In this document: positions 10,236 through 20,350 of the stretch, one piece after another
Numbering within the stretch: the first letter of the stretch is position 1
How the letters are laid out: each line of letters starts with the position of its first letter
Program-made: the position numbers and the translations under genes
Assembly (NCBI GenBank): GCA_040954595.2
Contig: CM082590.2
Coordinates: 4,774,001 to 4,838,000, forward strand
DNA length: 64,000 bases
Reading direction: 5' to 3'
Origin: Balanoglossus misakiensis
Lineage: Eukaryota > Hemichordata
The notes under the pieces: generated by a model
The model's input: the letters and a program-made list of their open reading frames with translations, nothing else
Databases searched by the model: none
What the model was told of the DNA's origin: nothing

Positions 10236-11078
10236 TCTGATTATTTAGTCATTATTGATTATTACTCAAAGTTCCCAGAAGTAATAAAGCTTCCAAACAA
10301 AACAGCGAATGCAGTTTTATCCACAACAAAATCTCTATTTGCTCGTGAAGGAATCCCTGATACTGTCATTAGTGATAAAGGTCCATGTGATGACAATCAT
10401 GTGTACCGTAAATTTGCTCATGATTGGGAATTTGACCACATCAAGATCAGCCCAGGTTATTCACAATCCCATGGTCAGGTTGAAAATGCTGTAAAATCAG
10501 TCAAACGTCTGATGAAAAAGGCATATAAAAGTGGTCAAGACCCCTATGTTTCATTGCTAGAGTTTCGCAATACTCCCCTAGATGGAACAAATGGTTTATC
10601 ACCCAGTCAATTGCTTAAGAGCAGAATCCTGAAGTCCAAACTTCCTACGGCGGAAAACTTGACAAAACCTCACATAGTTCCTCCCATGACAAATCACTTG
10701 AAAGCTAGACAGCTCAAGCAGAAATACTATTATGACAGAACAGCACGTCATAATATTCCACAGCCAGTCCCAGGTCAACCAGTCAGATTTCGTAACCCAC
10801 ATGCTAAATGGGAATATGGTGTTGTAAAGGAAACACTTCCACAGCCCAGATCTGTGTTAGTTGAAAGTCAGTCTGGAAAGGTGTACAAAAGAAATCGCAG
10901 ACATATGTATCCAACATCTGAAAACCCACCACTACCAGATTTACCTGATGTTGATGAATATCTGCAGGAATCTTGTTCCAAACCTGTACGAGTTTCCAAC
11001 CGTCTTTCTGAATCCACATTTTCACTCTCCACATACCACCCCACTCAACACTACTGCCCACACAAAACTCAAACATGA
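9984..11078 (+). CDS. Chimeric ORF: pogo/Tigger catalytic C-part fused in frame to Ty3/gypsy integrase
   Basis: This 364-codon open frame is a genuine junction of two element classes. Residues 1-84 continue the pogo transposase: KKAWM just upstream, TTVLFTEWL, then LMFLDNCTSHAP (second catalytic Asp, residue 29) and LQPLDQGIIRAFKARYRK (third Asp, residue 60). From about residue 85 it becomes Ty3/gypsy integrase: DYLVIIDYYSKFPEV, GIPDTVISDKGP (catalytic Asp) and SHGQVENAVKSVKRLMKK (catalytic Glu), then the LLEFRNTP region and a C-terminal domain with basic RNRRHMYP. The integrase zinc finger and first catalytic Asp are absent. The junction lies near 10231-10240 and creates no stop. The gypsy tail shifts frame near 11050. 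Whether it is expressed cannot be seen; loss of both N-termini makes enzymatic activity unlikely. Confidence 0.85.
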   Translation: MTTVLFTEWLQDVNSMMRRRKRKILMFLDNCTSHAPDIRLSNVTLKFLPANTTSRLQPLDQGIIRAFKARYRKHLLRSVIAKIDSDYLVIIDYYSKFPEVIKLPNKTANAVLSTTKSLFAREGIPDTVISDKGPCDDNHVYRKFAHDWEFDHIKISPGYSQSHGQVENAVKSVKRLMKKAYKSGQDPYVSLLEFRNTPLDGTNGLSPSQLLKSRILKSKLPTAENLTKPHIVPPMTNHLKARQLKQKYYYDRTARHNIPQPVPGQPVRFRNPHAKWEYGVVKETLPQPRSVLVESQSGKVYKRNRRHMYPTSENPPLPDLPDVDEYLQESCSKPVRVSNRLSESTFSLSTYHPTQHYCPHKTQT

Positions 11079-11154
11079 TCAAGTGAAAATCCGACCGGAT
11101 ATCACTACTCGTTATGGCCGAGTATCAAAAGGAAAAGTTCAATTAGATTTGTAG
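10236..11154 (+). pseudogene. 5'-truncated Ty3/gypsy pol (integrase core and C-terminus)
   Basis: The sequence starts within the integrase core just before the IIDYYSK motif and runs to the pol C-terminus. The last part is in a different frame: after about 11050 the usual ending TTRYGRVSKGKVQLDL is read from the frame that stops at 11154. One frameshift therefore separates the core from the tail. No gag, protease, reverse transcriptase or RNase H is present upstream. Confidence 0.85.
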
Positions 11155-11318
11155 TTTTCTGTGTTACAAAGAATTGACTTGCATTGTATTTGAGATACAA
11201 CTTCTTTGTATTCTTGTTCTGAACTATTTTCTGATTTCCAGAGTTATATAAGAAAAATGTCCACACATTGTCAAACATCCTGAATTGTTCACACTTGTAT
11301 TACCAGTCACCCATTTGT

Positions 11319-11510
11319 AAAAAAAGGGGCGTGTAATGTATGTTACTTTGAATGCCTTGTACATTACTATCTGTAATACTGCCCTCTATGTTGACTTATG
11401 GTAATGAAGTGAGTTGCCTCGTTTTGGCACTCTGTTGACTAGACAGGCGTGCGGAGTCCCAATACAACACAGGGTCAATGACAGTGAAACAGCAGACTGA
11501 TGAATTTACT
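11319..11510 (+). repeat. Polypurine tract and 3' LTR of the Ty3/gypsy fragment (right end approximate)
   Basis: aaaaaaaggggcg at 11319-11331 is a typical polypurine tract, directly followed by TGTAATGTATG at 11332, a typical LTR start. The LTR's right boundary is not clear; I place it near 11510. No 5' LTR copy was found upstream, consistent with a truncated insertion. Confidence 0.6.
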
Positions 11511-11789
11511 GTATCCTGATTTTTTTTTTAAATATACACTTTGCTTTGTTAAGATTATTTTTTTATTGTATGCATTTCAAAGATGAAACTTTTGGTAAAC
11601 CATTATGAGATGTTATAGAATATTGAAAAGTTTACACTATTAAGATTGGACACCATTAATTATTTCAAACAATGCTGCAAAATAGACTGAAATAACTCCC
11701 ATTGACTTAACATGTATAAAAACAAAAGAATAAGTTTTTGGGGACACTTGGAGATTTGTTTTTATGTTGAAAACTCGGCGAAAAACGGG

Positions 11790-12140
11790 TTGTTTTATGC
11801 TTATTCTAACGAATATCTTACAATCCAATATATGTTTTTTAAGCTCAGATTCTGGGCTCTCTAACCCTGAAAACAGTTTTCCAAAAACCATAGAAATAAA
11901 TTCAGAGAGCCAACGATTACAATTTGTTACGATCGTATTTTGCACTCACTTCCGGGTTTCGGCCAATTGCAGACAAATACTTTTTGTTTTATGCTTATTC
12001 TAACAGTTATCTAACAATCCAATATATGGTTTTAAAGCTTAGAATCTTGGCTCTCTAACCGCTAAAACCGTTTTTCAAAAATCGTAGAATTGAAATCAGG
12101 GAGCCACCGATTACCATTTGTTATGGTCTTTTTTCGTGTG
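11790..12140. repeat. Two tandem copies of a 194-bp unit
   Basis: tgttttatgcttattctaac occurs at 11791 and 11985. Downstream, ggctctctaacc, a region of C/A-rich exonic look, and gagagccaacgattac / gggagccaccgattacc recur at the same spacing. Copies differ at roughly one base in six. Confidence 0.8.
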
Positions 12141-12217
12141 TAGGGTTAAGTACTTAGGGATTTGGGCGACAGGCAAAATCCTCAGTTTTTTAGGTTAAGT
12201 TTACATCACTTCTGACT

Positions 12218-14112
12218 CACTTAGAGTGGGCCGATCTTTAAAGTGTAACGTGTTTTGCAATCGTCAATTACTGTTCTAAAACATGTTAAAGACTCGAGTT
12301 GGTATCTTTTAGAATAAATTAATAGGTTTGCTAAAAATAAAGTGATGTTTAAGTGATTCTTTTGTTTTTATGCATGTTAAAGAATAGGAGAAATTATAAT
12401 ATTTGTGACCCTATCCTGATTTGTACAATGAAAGTAGCTTGAGTACTGTTTTTTTCAGGATGTATAGACATTTGAATTCTCTATGCTATAGTACATTATT
12501 TTCTTTTTTATGTAGACAAGAAGTTATGAAACTGTAATTATGAAAAATAATGTCAGTGCCCCATAGGCTTTACCCTGTAGACAACAGGGTGTCATAGGTT
12601 AAAATTTTGGAAAGTAAGAAAACATGTTGTTTAAAGCTGGTTATTTTCAGAGTGTGTAAAGAACATGATGGGATACTCCATACATTTTTTTTAAGTTGTT
12701 ACATGTACAGCAATGCCAGTAGCTATTGAGTCAAAATAGGTAATTCATATATCTCATAATGACATTTTTGTTATATTGCCATGTGTTTGCAAAGTTGCTA
12801 TAAACACTTAGCATTGTCCAATTTAAAAACAGTTTTCTGTTTTGAAAAGGATATAATAAACTTCATAACAGATTGAAGAATCAAATTGATTGTGTTAGGA
12901 ATAAGGAAGCCGCATTGTTCCAAGAAAGGCGCTGTCAATCGACAAAGTAGACAATGCTGTTTGACCCCTTTAACAGCATATATTATCACACAAAATTGAC
13001 ATTGTTTGTACCACTCTGGTTTCTTATTTATTCAGCAATGAAGTTCTCACTTTAACAATATATTAAATACATAATGTTCTTTATAATACATATGAAACAG
13101 TTTTAAAATAGGATGATTCTAAGTGTTTAAACCAACTTTGCAAACATATATTGCAATATAACAAAAATATCATTGTCAGATTTATGAATTGCCTATTTTG
13201 ACTCAATACCAATTGGCATTACTCTTCATGTAACAACTTTAAAAAACATGTATGGAGTATCCCATCATGTTCTTAACACATTCTGAAAATAACAAGCATT
13301 AAACAACATGTTTTCTTACATTCCTAAACTTTTACCTATGACACCCTGTTTTCTATATTGTAAAGCCTATTGTTCACTGACATTTTGTTTCATAATTATA
13401 CTTTTATAACTTCTTGTCTACATTGTCTCATTTAGAGTGGGCCGATCTTTAAAGTGTAATCTGTTTTGAAATCGTCCACTACGGCTCTAAAACATATTAA
13501 AGACCTGATGTGGTATCCTTAAGAATAAATTAATATTTGTGCCAATAAAAAATTGATGTCTAAGTGATTCTTTTGTTTTTATGCATGTTAAAGAATAGTA
13601 CAAATGATAAAATATAAGACCCTACCCTAAGATATACAGTGGAGATTAAGTACTGATTTTTTCATGAATAATAGACATATAAATTCTCTATTCTGGAGTA
13701 CATTAATATTTAATCAATGTAGACAAGAAGTTATAAAAGTATAATTATGAAACAAAATGTTTGTGCCCCATAGGCTTAACACTGTAGGAAACCAGGTGTC
13801 ATAGGAAAACATTTAGGAAAGTAGGAAAACATGTCGTTTAAAGCTTGTTATTTTCAGAGACTGTTAAGAACATGATGGGATACTACATACATTTTTTAAA
13901 GTTGTTACGTGTACAGTAATGCCAGTAGCTATTGATACAAACTAGGTAATTCATAAATCTCACATGGACATTTTCGTTATATTGCCACTTTATTTTTGGC
14001 ACACCAGTTGATTTATTCTTGAAGATTTCACATCGGGTCTTCAATATGTTTTAGAGTAATGATTGGCGATCTCCAAACAGGGTACACTTTTAAGATCGAC
14101 CTACTCCAAGTG
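12218..14112. mobile_element. Composite of two palindromic (foldback) elements with CACTT ends
   Basis: cacttagagtgggccgatct at 12218 recurs at 13429 (catttagagtgggccgatct) and, inverted, at the right end (reverse complement of 14093-14112, cacttggagtaggtcgatct). The second element, 13429-14112, has inverted arms of about 125 bp at 13429-13560 and 13985-14112. The first, 12218-13428, has its right arm (about 13120-13425) inverted relative to 12510-12810 but lacks its terminal portion, as if the second copy inserted into or replaced it. Ends starting CACT recall CACTA/Chapaev-type transposons, but I see no transposase, so the class is uncertain. Confidence 0.75.
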
Positions 14113-14379
14113 TGTAAAATCTGATTTAATAACATGCATCCACTGTTCATGTAATACATGGGCAAGTTTAAATTAGGGACCAGTGTTTATCACTTACCTT
14201 AGCTTCATTTCTCTTCATGATTGCATTGATTCATTTCCTGTAGATTATTGTGCATGTTACAACAGATTGACTTCAAAAGTACTGTATATTAAAGTCGCCA
14301 GTACTTAGGAAGTACACCTATTGGGCAGCACTTTAAACCACTGCATCTTCTTCAAAACATGTATGTATTTATTGAGTGA
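14113..14379. other. Spacer, no feature seen
   Basis: Probably the 5' truncation zone of the following LINE. No supported feature. Confidence 0.35.
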
Positions 14380-15572
14380 TTGGCTAATCAAGCTAACAAG
14401 GCGTTGACCCTGCTGTCAGTTGCCAGGTGGAAACTAGGGTATTTGCAATTTGAATGTCACTTCAAGGTGTTTGATGCCATGATCTTACCAATTCTCTGTT
14501 ACGGATCGGAGATTTGGGGTTTTCAGTTTTATGACATCATAGAAAAAGTGCAAAGAACATGGTGCAGAATTTTTCTAGGTGTGCCAAGGAGCACTACCAA
14601 TGAAGCTGTGATTGGAGAATGTGGGCGGTTGCCAGTGTATGTTCACACAATGAAACGTTGTATTCGTTACTGGGTGAAACTTTTTGAGATGCCACAGGAA
14701 AGACTCCCTAGGCAAGCATATTTAATGCTATGTAATCTTGACCGTTTAGGCCGTCACACCTGGGCAACATCGGTGAAACACATTTTATTTTCATATGGGT
14801 TCGGGCACGCCTGGATTTCCCAGGAAATAGGCAATAAGCGTTTGTTCCTTTCAGCATTTGAGACAAGAATTTCAGATATTTTGAAGCAACAATGGAAGTC
14901 CCACTGTTCGTCCAAAACCAAACTCCGTACATACACACTTTTTAAATCATTGTTACAGCCTGAAAAATATCTCAATGTCAACTGTACATGAAATGTCAAA
15001 CAAATTTTTGCATGTTTTCGCTGTTCTGCCCTTCCTCTTGCAATAGAGGAGGAAAGAGATCTGAACGTGGACGTTTCAGAGAGACACTGTAGGCTATGCT
15101 CTGGTGAACAAATAGAAGACGAGTATCACTTTTTACTTGTTTGCCCCTTATATGATAATCTTAGAAAACAATATATTGGTGACATTAAGAATATTAATCC
15201 TCACTTCCAAATGTTTGTAAACTTCATGAGTGCATCAGAATCCTCCAAGATTCTTTCGCTATGTAATTATGTTTACAATGCTTTTAAACTTAGAGAAACT
15301 GTGTTAAAAAAACATGAATGCATACAATAAGCTGTTAAGTTCCTCACTTTGTATCCTGAGTATGTAATTCCACACATTTGCTTTTTGATGTTGTCACTTG
15401 TACTATTTGAGTACATGTATTATTTAATTCATTTTTGTACAATCTTCTGATTACCTTTATACCCCCTTGCTTATGGGCTGGAGGCCTTGGAAAGCAATAA
15501 ACGTGCACTGTTGTGCACCTGAACTGAACAACAACAACAACCAGACAAACAAACAATCAATCAACAACAAAA
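14380..15572 (+). mobile_element. 5'-truncated non-LTR retrotransposon (LINE), 3' end of pol and (CAA)n tail
   Basis: The frame 14380-14991 reads ALTLLSVARWKL then FDAMILPILCYGSEIWG and VQRTWCRIFLGVPRST, the region after the reverse transcriptase catalytic core in many LINEs. After a stop at 14992, reading resumes in another frame as FACFRCSALPLAIEEE, and then RHCRLCSGEQIEDEYHFLLV with CPLYDNLR, the terminal CCHC-like motif; it ends at 15330. A 3' UTR of about 190 bp follows and ends in aacaacaacaacaacc at about 15526-15543 and further CAA/CAAT runs. The catalytic YADD core, endonuclease and ORF1 are missing, so the copy is dead on arrival. The family could be CR1/L2- or Jockey-like; I cannot decide. 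Confidence 0.85.
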
Positions 15573-15791
15573 ACATAATTATTCACCCCAGGAAAATCAG
15601 TTTAGAGCCAAAAGTACTATTTCTTCTCTATAATCAGAAAAGTTGTTTGTACTTAGTTGAGTCATCAGCCTTTATATTCTGGTTTAGAAAACCGGAACAT
15701 ACGAGCATGTTTCCCCATTCTGAGCGTTTATGGCCTTTAAATTTTCACAATTGATGGTGCTGGACATACACTGAATAAATTCAGACGTTAC

Positions 15792-16202
15792 CTGCATCTG
15801 CAGTGCAGTTCTTCGTCCCTGCCTGAGCAGCAGTGGTACCAAAACCAGCACAGGCCACGTTGCTGGTGACGTCATCATCCGTCACTGTGATTGAACCACA
15901 GACTTTGGTGTAGGCGGCGCACTTAGCAGCGTCGAGGGTAAGTGACGCGACTAGATCGGCGTAGCTTCCGGACACCGTTACTGCTGTCCCGCCAGGTGCT
16001 TTGCTCCCAGTCGCGGTCACTTCGGTTGATTTCGTGGAGCCATCGGCATTGCTGAAATACACTTTGACGTCACTAGGCGACCCGCCATTTCCAGTTACTG
16101 TATATGCCAATGTGAAAGTGGTGGGGACGGCTTCTCCAACGCGGAATACCCCACTTGCAGGAGCAGGCGATGTTACCGTCAATGTCGAAGCAGCAATATC
16201 AT
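15792..16202 (-). CDS. Single phase-symmetric exon of a probable extracellular modular protein
   Basis: A 411-bp minus-strand open exon has a good acceptor (tttttag, AG at 16203-16204) and donor (GTAACG, GT at 15790-15791). It starts with two bases of a codon and ends with one, i.e. phase 1 on both sides, the hallmark of shuffled extracellular domains. The 136 complete codons begin DIAASTLTVTSPAPASG and contain FRVGEAVPTTFTLAYTV, VKVYFSNADG and SITVTDDD: a beta-rich, Thr/Ser/Val-rich domain with cysteines in CAAYTKVC, VACAG and KNCTAD that could form two disulfides. GC content is higher than in its surroundings. I do not recognise the family; an Ig-like or cadherin-like beta sandwich is possible. 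No neighbouring exons were identified, so it may be a lone duplicated exon. Confidence 0.6.
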
Positions 16203-16520
16203 CTAAAAAGGAAGACACGGTGTTGCTCAGTTACTTTGCACTTTCATTTGTGTTTCAAATTTAAATGGAGAAAGTCTCTCTCTCGCCGCCATCGTACCAA
16301 TTTGCACTGGTTTGGTCTGAGGGTCTCGTATAGGCCCTACTGATTAACACACACTTGGCAGTCTAACAGGCCTGGAAGCCAGGATTCTAGGCACCCTGGA
16401 AATCAAACCAGTTTCAACCGACTTGGCAGTGTTAGGGTTAATTAAAGGGACAAAATCACTCTCTCGATGCCCTTTTTTCCATTAATTATGTTTGATACAC
16501 CGTTTATGTTATTCTATATG

Positions 16521-17557
16521 TAGTGCAGGAGCTAAACCCCATATTTTGACATAATTGTGCACTTTGGGTTAAAAGCATGAAACTTGGTACACTTATGCAT
16601 TGACCCATGGCGGCCATTTTCTGATATGGATCCAAAATTACAGCGCCCTCTAGTGGCCAGAAACAGACATTCATACTTTAAAATTGTGCACTTTGGGTTA
16701 AAAGCATGAAATTTGGTACAATTATTCATTGACCCATGGCGGACATTTTCCAATATGGATCCCAAAAGACAGCGCCCTCTAGTGGCTAGAAACTGACATT
16801 TACACTTTTCCCTCCATTAATGACACTTTTTGGGCAAGTTTAACACTCAGAGACAGGAATGTGGGTTGTAAAACATGCTTGCTACCATACATTCCTTTGA
16901 ATATTATCCTAATCCTGATGAACATGCATCAGATCAATCTTGTATGTTACTAATTGAATGATTTGTTCTTCGAAATATCAACCAGTTTAATACACAAAGT
17001 CATGCAAAGGGGTAATACAACACCTCTTCTCCAGAAAGTCAAGGGTTCTCGAGAATACAGGCAGCTCCTAAAGAACATGTGCTGTGAGAAACCTAGCAAA
17101 GCTATATCAAACCAACAGAATCCCAGTGGAAATCAAGTTGGACAACTCTTAGTCAAGCCCAAGAAAAGAGTCAACCTCAGGAAATCAGTGGCCAAAAGTC
17201 ATGCACATGTTTCTGTAGGTGCTTTAGGTCTAGTCTGACAGCAGTGGTCATTGTTACTGTGAAGGAAGATGTAATCAAGATTGATCTGATACATGTATAT
17301 CAGGATTAGGATAATATACACATGAATGTATGGTAGCAAGCATGTTTTACAACCCACATTCCTGTTTCTGAGTGTTACAAATGACCAAAAAGTGTCATTA
17401 ATGGGGGGAAAATGTGAATGTCAGTTTCTAGCCACAAGAGGGCGCTGTCATATTGGATCCATATCAGAAAATGGCCGCCATGGGTCAATGCATAAGTGTA
17501 CCAAGTTTCATGCTTTTAACCCAAAGTGCACGATTTTTTTTGTTAACTGCCCCACTA
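16521..17557. mobile_element. 1.04-kb foldback element with about 400-bp arms, nested in the MITE
   Basis: Left arm (16521 to about 16945) and right arm (about 17275 to 17557) are inverted copies: ttgtgcactttgggttaaaa, cccatggcggccattttctg, gcgccctctagtgg and gcatgcttgc-like strings recur in reverse. It is flanked by ATG on both sides (16518-16520 and 17558-17560), a possible 3-bp target duplication. The left arm carries an extra tandem copy of 129 bp (16552-16680 and 16681-16805). The 330-bp centre holds a 94-codon plus-strand frame at 16954-17238. Confidence 0.8.
16954..17238 (+). CDS. Unrecognised 94-codon ORF in the loop of the foldback element
   Basis: It occupies almost all of the non-palindromic centre of the element. 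The protein is basic and polar (SREYRQLLKNMCCEKPSK, VKPKKRVNLRKSVAKS). No motif is recognised. It could be a relic of a transposase, a captured host fragment, or chance; a single short ORF gives weak evidence. Confidence 0.2.
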   Translation: MNDLFFEISTSLIHKVMQRGNTTPLLQKVKGSREYRQLLKNMCCEKPSKAISNQQNPSGNQVGQLLVKPKKRVNLRKSVAKSHAHVSVGALGLV

Positions 17558-17830
17558 ATGTGGATATATAGTGAATAAACGTTCAACCACACACATCTTC
17601 CATCCCGTTTGAAAGATAGGAGAGTAAAAATCTCGCCAAAATGTATAAATGGTAAACACTGATTATTCATTTTGGTGAGTTTTTCACTCGCGTGTCTGCA
17701 AGTGGGATGGAAGTTGTGTGTGGTCGAACGTTGATTCACTATATATCCACATGTAGAATAATATAAACAGTGTCTCTTATCAAATATTAATAATGGAAAA
17801 AGGGCAGCGATGGACACTTTGTCCCTTCAA

Positions 17831-20003
17831 CAAAGTTTAAAGATAAAACGTCCACCAAGTTCACGTAAAGCAAATGTTGAAGTTATCAATGCAGATATTT
17901 AACAGAAAGACCAAAGCATCTGATCCATCACGGCGATACTAAGTATCACGACAGTGGCGATATTTCGTTATGACAGCTGCAGTATGGTACCTAAGCAAAA
18001 CAACTGGATTTTGAAACCTACCCCATTTGTCAGCTTCAGTGTTACAACCAGTGATGTATTTGGAAGTTGTCTTCAATGCAGAAGTGCGCGAACTACTGAG
18101 ACGATAGCAACAGAACTCTATATAGATAAACAGTGCAACAAAGGCACGTGATGAAAGCGTTTTGCATAACAAGACTGATTGGTTCGTTGCCCGAGATATA
18201 CTTTCTGGGTTATACCGTACTATAAAGTGCACCTTTGAGTTTGGTGACCGTGATTACAATTATGAAGTCGCGGTTTGATGAGCACGTCATTGTAAAAGAA
18301 ACCGCGCCAGGCTCAACAAACACCATTGTTTGAAATGCATTGTTTTGTGAGATAAACCACACAGATGACTGACCTTCATCAAAAGAATGACCGACAACAC
18401 ATACAGAAAGAATGAAAAAAGTAGTTCCTTTCAATACACCGCATCACTCATAAAGATAACTTCTGTACGGCACAGATCACGCGCAGAGGTCATGAAGTTC
18501 TACATATTCTTCTACATGTTCTTTGTCTCTGGCGTTCCATGCGTCAGATTTCGCCAGTAGAGAAGTTGTATTCAGCTAAACACATTCTTCATGGCTTTAT
18601 CAATTGAGTCTGTGTTTTCTATTCAATTGATGTTAATGGTGTTCGACTAGAAACAGTTCTACACCACCTGCACAAGATGATTGGTTTAGAAAACAAGAAT
18701 GCAGTCAGCTTCATAATGCTAAAACATAACAAAAAGTATCAATCAGATATAAGTCGTTTGTTTTTTTAATTTACATTACTTTCGTCAGATTCATTAAAGG
18801 CACATAAGCTGCAACTTTTTGGGATAATTATCATAATTTTTGTTTCACACTGTACTACCATTAGTCCATGCAGATGAAGGCAGTGAACTATACACAGGCA
18901 TCATGAACCCTAAATATGAGTGCATGTGCAACCAGCGAATAAATGATATGTGGCGAAGAATGGAGGGGGTGGGTGTGGGAGGGGGTGTCCAGAATAAAAG
19001 CTATCCCATTACCCATTAATCACCTGCTAACGACTTAATCTGTGTTCCCCATCCACGGATTAAATTGATAAAGTAAACATCGGTCAGCGAGTACTGGGTA
19101 TACTTTATCCACTATAAAGAGCTCTGTATTTAATAAAATTTTCTAACATGGGAGGGGGGCACCCACTCCCAAACCCACCCTACCAATTCTACTAACTATA
19201 GTAATGACGTGTCCTTTTAATTTTTTCATATATTAATTTAATTATTTTAATTTATTCACGTATGCACATTTCCATTGTAAGTCATTCACCACCAGAACAT
19301 CTGATTTTTTTGGCTCAATTTCTCATATTGTCAAGACTAACAGCAATATTGCATTTTCCTTTAAGATATATAGTCCCATTCGTTTCTACAACTACCAGTG
19401 TCGCTAGTACTTTAAAAAACTACATTTCAACCCACATTAAATCTGTTCTGGCTATTGAAACAAAAACCATATTCACGGCCAAAAACGAATATCACTCACA
19501 ATTTTTCTAATCTTTAAATAAATGCCATTACTACTAAAAGCGAACACATCACATACAGTTATTCTAATCCTTGAATACATATGTTATTACAAATAAACAT
19601 GAAAACATCAGCTAAAATGAAAATTTACAAAAACGAGGGAATTTCCCTAAATCCGTCATTTCAAGACTGAAAACAAAAAAATGCCCCTCGTACGGCAGAT
19701 TTTGATGATCAAGACTAAAAATAATGATGTACAGCTCTTTGTTGTAAACAATAATTTGAATGACAAAAAAAATTATAACATTTTGTTGTAAAAAAAAACA
19801 GAAAAAATAACAAAGTGATCCACTTTATTTCTCTATAATAAGCACTGATGTATATTGCTGATCATTTGTTGTGGCTTGTAAACTCAACATGCCACTTTCT
19901 TTGTATTTAACCAATTACACTCACTTCATTTGGCCAATCTTGTGATGTTGACATGGCGTCATTTTCGTCAGTCATTTTCTTTGCAATTATCCAGTAAACC
20001 CAC
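17831..20003. other. Intergenic stretch without recognised genes
   Basis: Contains G-rich simple sequence (about 18964-18990) and AT-rich DNA. No convincing exon on either strand. The last few hundred bases before 20351 probably include the 3' end of the minus-strand gene. Confidence 0.4.
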
Positions 20004-20009
20004 TTTTAT
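20004..20009 (-). promoter_or_regulatory. Candidate polyadenylation signal of the Ank-Roc-COR-Death gene
   Basis: The plus-strand sequence acttttattgg gives AATAAA on the minus strand about 340 bp downstream of the stop codon. Position is approximate to a few bases, and other AT-rich hexamers exist, so this is only a candidate. Confidence 0.35.
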
Positions 20010-20040
20010 TGGATGCAGCTTAAATGTTTTTCTTTGATCT

Positions 20041-20330
20041 TGTCGTCTTCAGTTGTGTCATCTCTATCAGCATTTTCTCTCATTTGGCTTTTGGAACATT
20101 TTCTGTGTCAATAACGTTTCTGTAGCTTTATCCGTCAACTTCAAATTCTCTAATTCAACCGTCGTAACATTTTCTGAATGACGTTGTTTGTTTAAGATTT
20201 ATATCCTTGGTCTCGTATCGTGTTATCTTCAGTTGTGTCACCTCTACCGATATTTTCTCCCATTCAACTGTTGAAACATTTTCTGTGTCAATGTTGTTTG
20301 TATGGCATTATCATTCTTCCACTCCAACAT
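20041..20330 (-). repeat. 180-bp tandem duplication in the presumed 3' UTR
   Basis: ttcagttgtgtcatctctat at 20048 recurs at 20228 (ttcagttgtgtcacctctac), followed in both by attttct, gaacattttctgtgtcaat and gttgtttg-like strings. The offset is exactly 180 bp. It lies just downstream of the stop codon of the minus-strand gene. Confidence 0.75.
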
Positions 20331-20350
20331 CCTTATCTTCAACTCCATAA

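Larger units (their letters stand above)
16442..17830. mobile_element. TTAA-flanked MITE (copy 1), split by a nested foldback element
   Basis: The left end TTAA-agggacaaaatcac at 16442 and right end ggacactttgtccct-TCAA at about 17812-17830 match the MITE copies at 24265, 25005 and 30314. Left part is 16442-16520, right part 17558-17830. The right part includes the family's internal palindrome (gccaaaatgtataaatgg against its complement near 17660) and the ccatcccgttt / gggatgg pair. Confidence 0.85.

Noticed and set aside
9984-11078. Interpretation as one ordinary transposase gene
   Set aside because: The first 84 residues and the remainder belong to unrelated element classes, so a single-family name would be wrong.
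11505-11513. Possible right terminal repeat of the pogo/Tigger element (TTTACTG-TA)
   Set aside because: Only seven bases match the left end; too short to exclude chance.
18210-18434. Minus-strand frame with a hydrophobic start (FFILSVCVVGHSFDEG) and a possible donor
   Set aside because: It has no ATG and an upstream stop, and no partner exon was recognised.
18492-18560. Short plus-strand frame starting MKFYIFFYMFFVSG, resembling a signal peptide
   Set aside because: It stops after 22 codons and no downstream exon could be joined.
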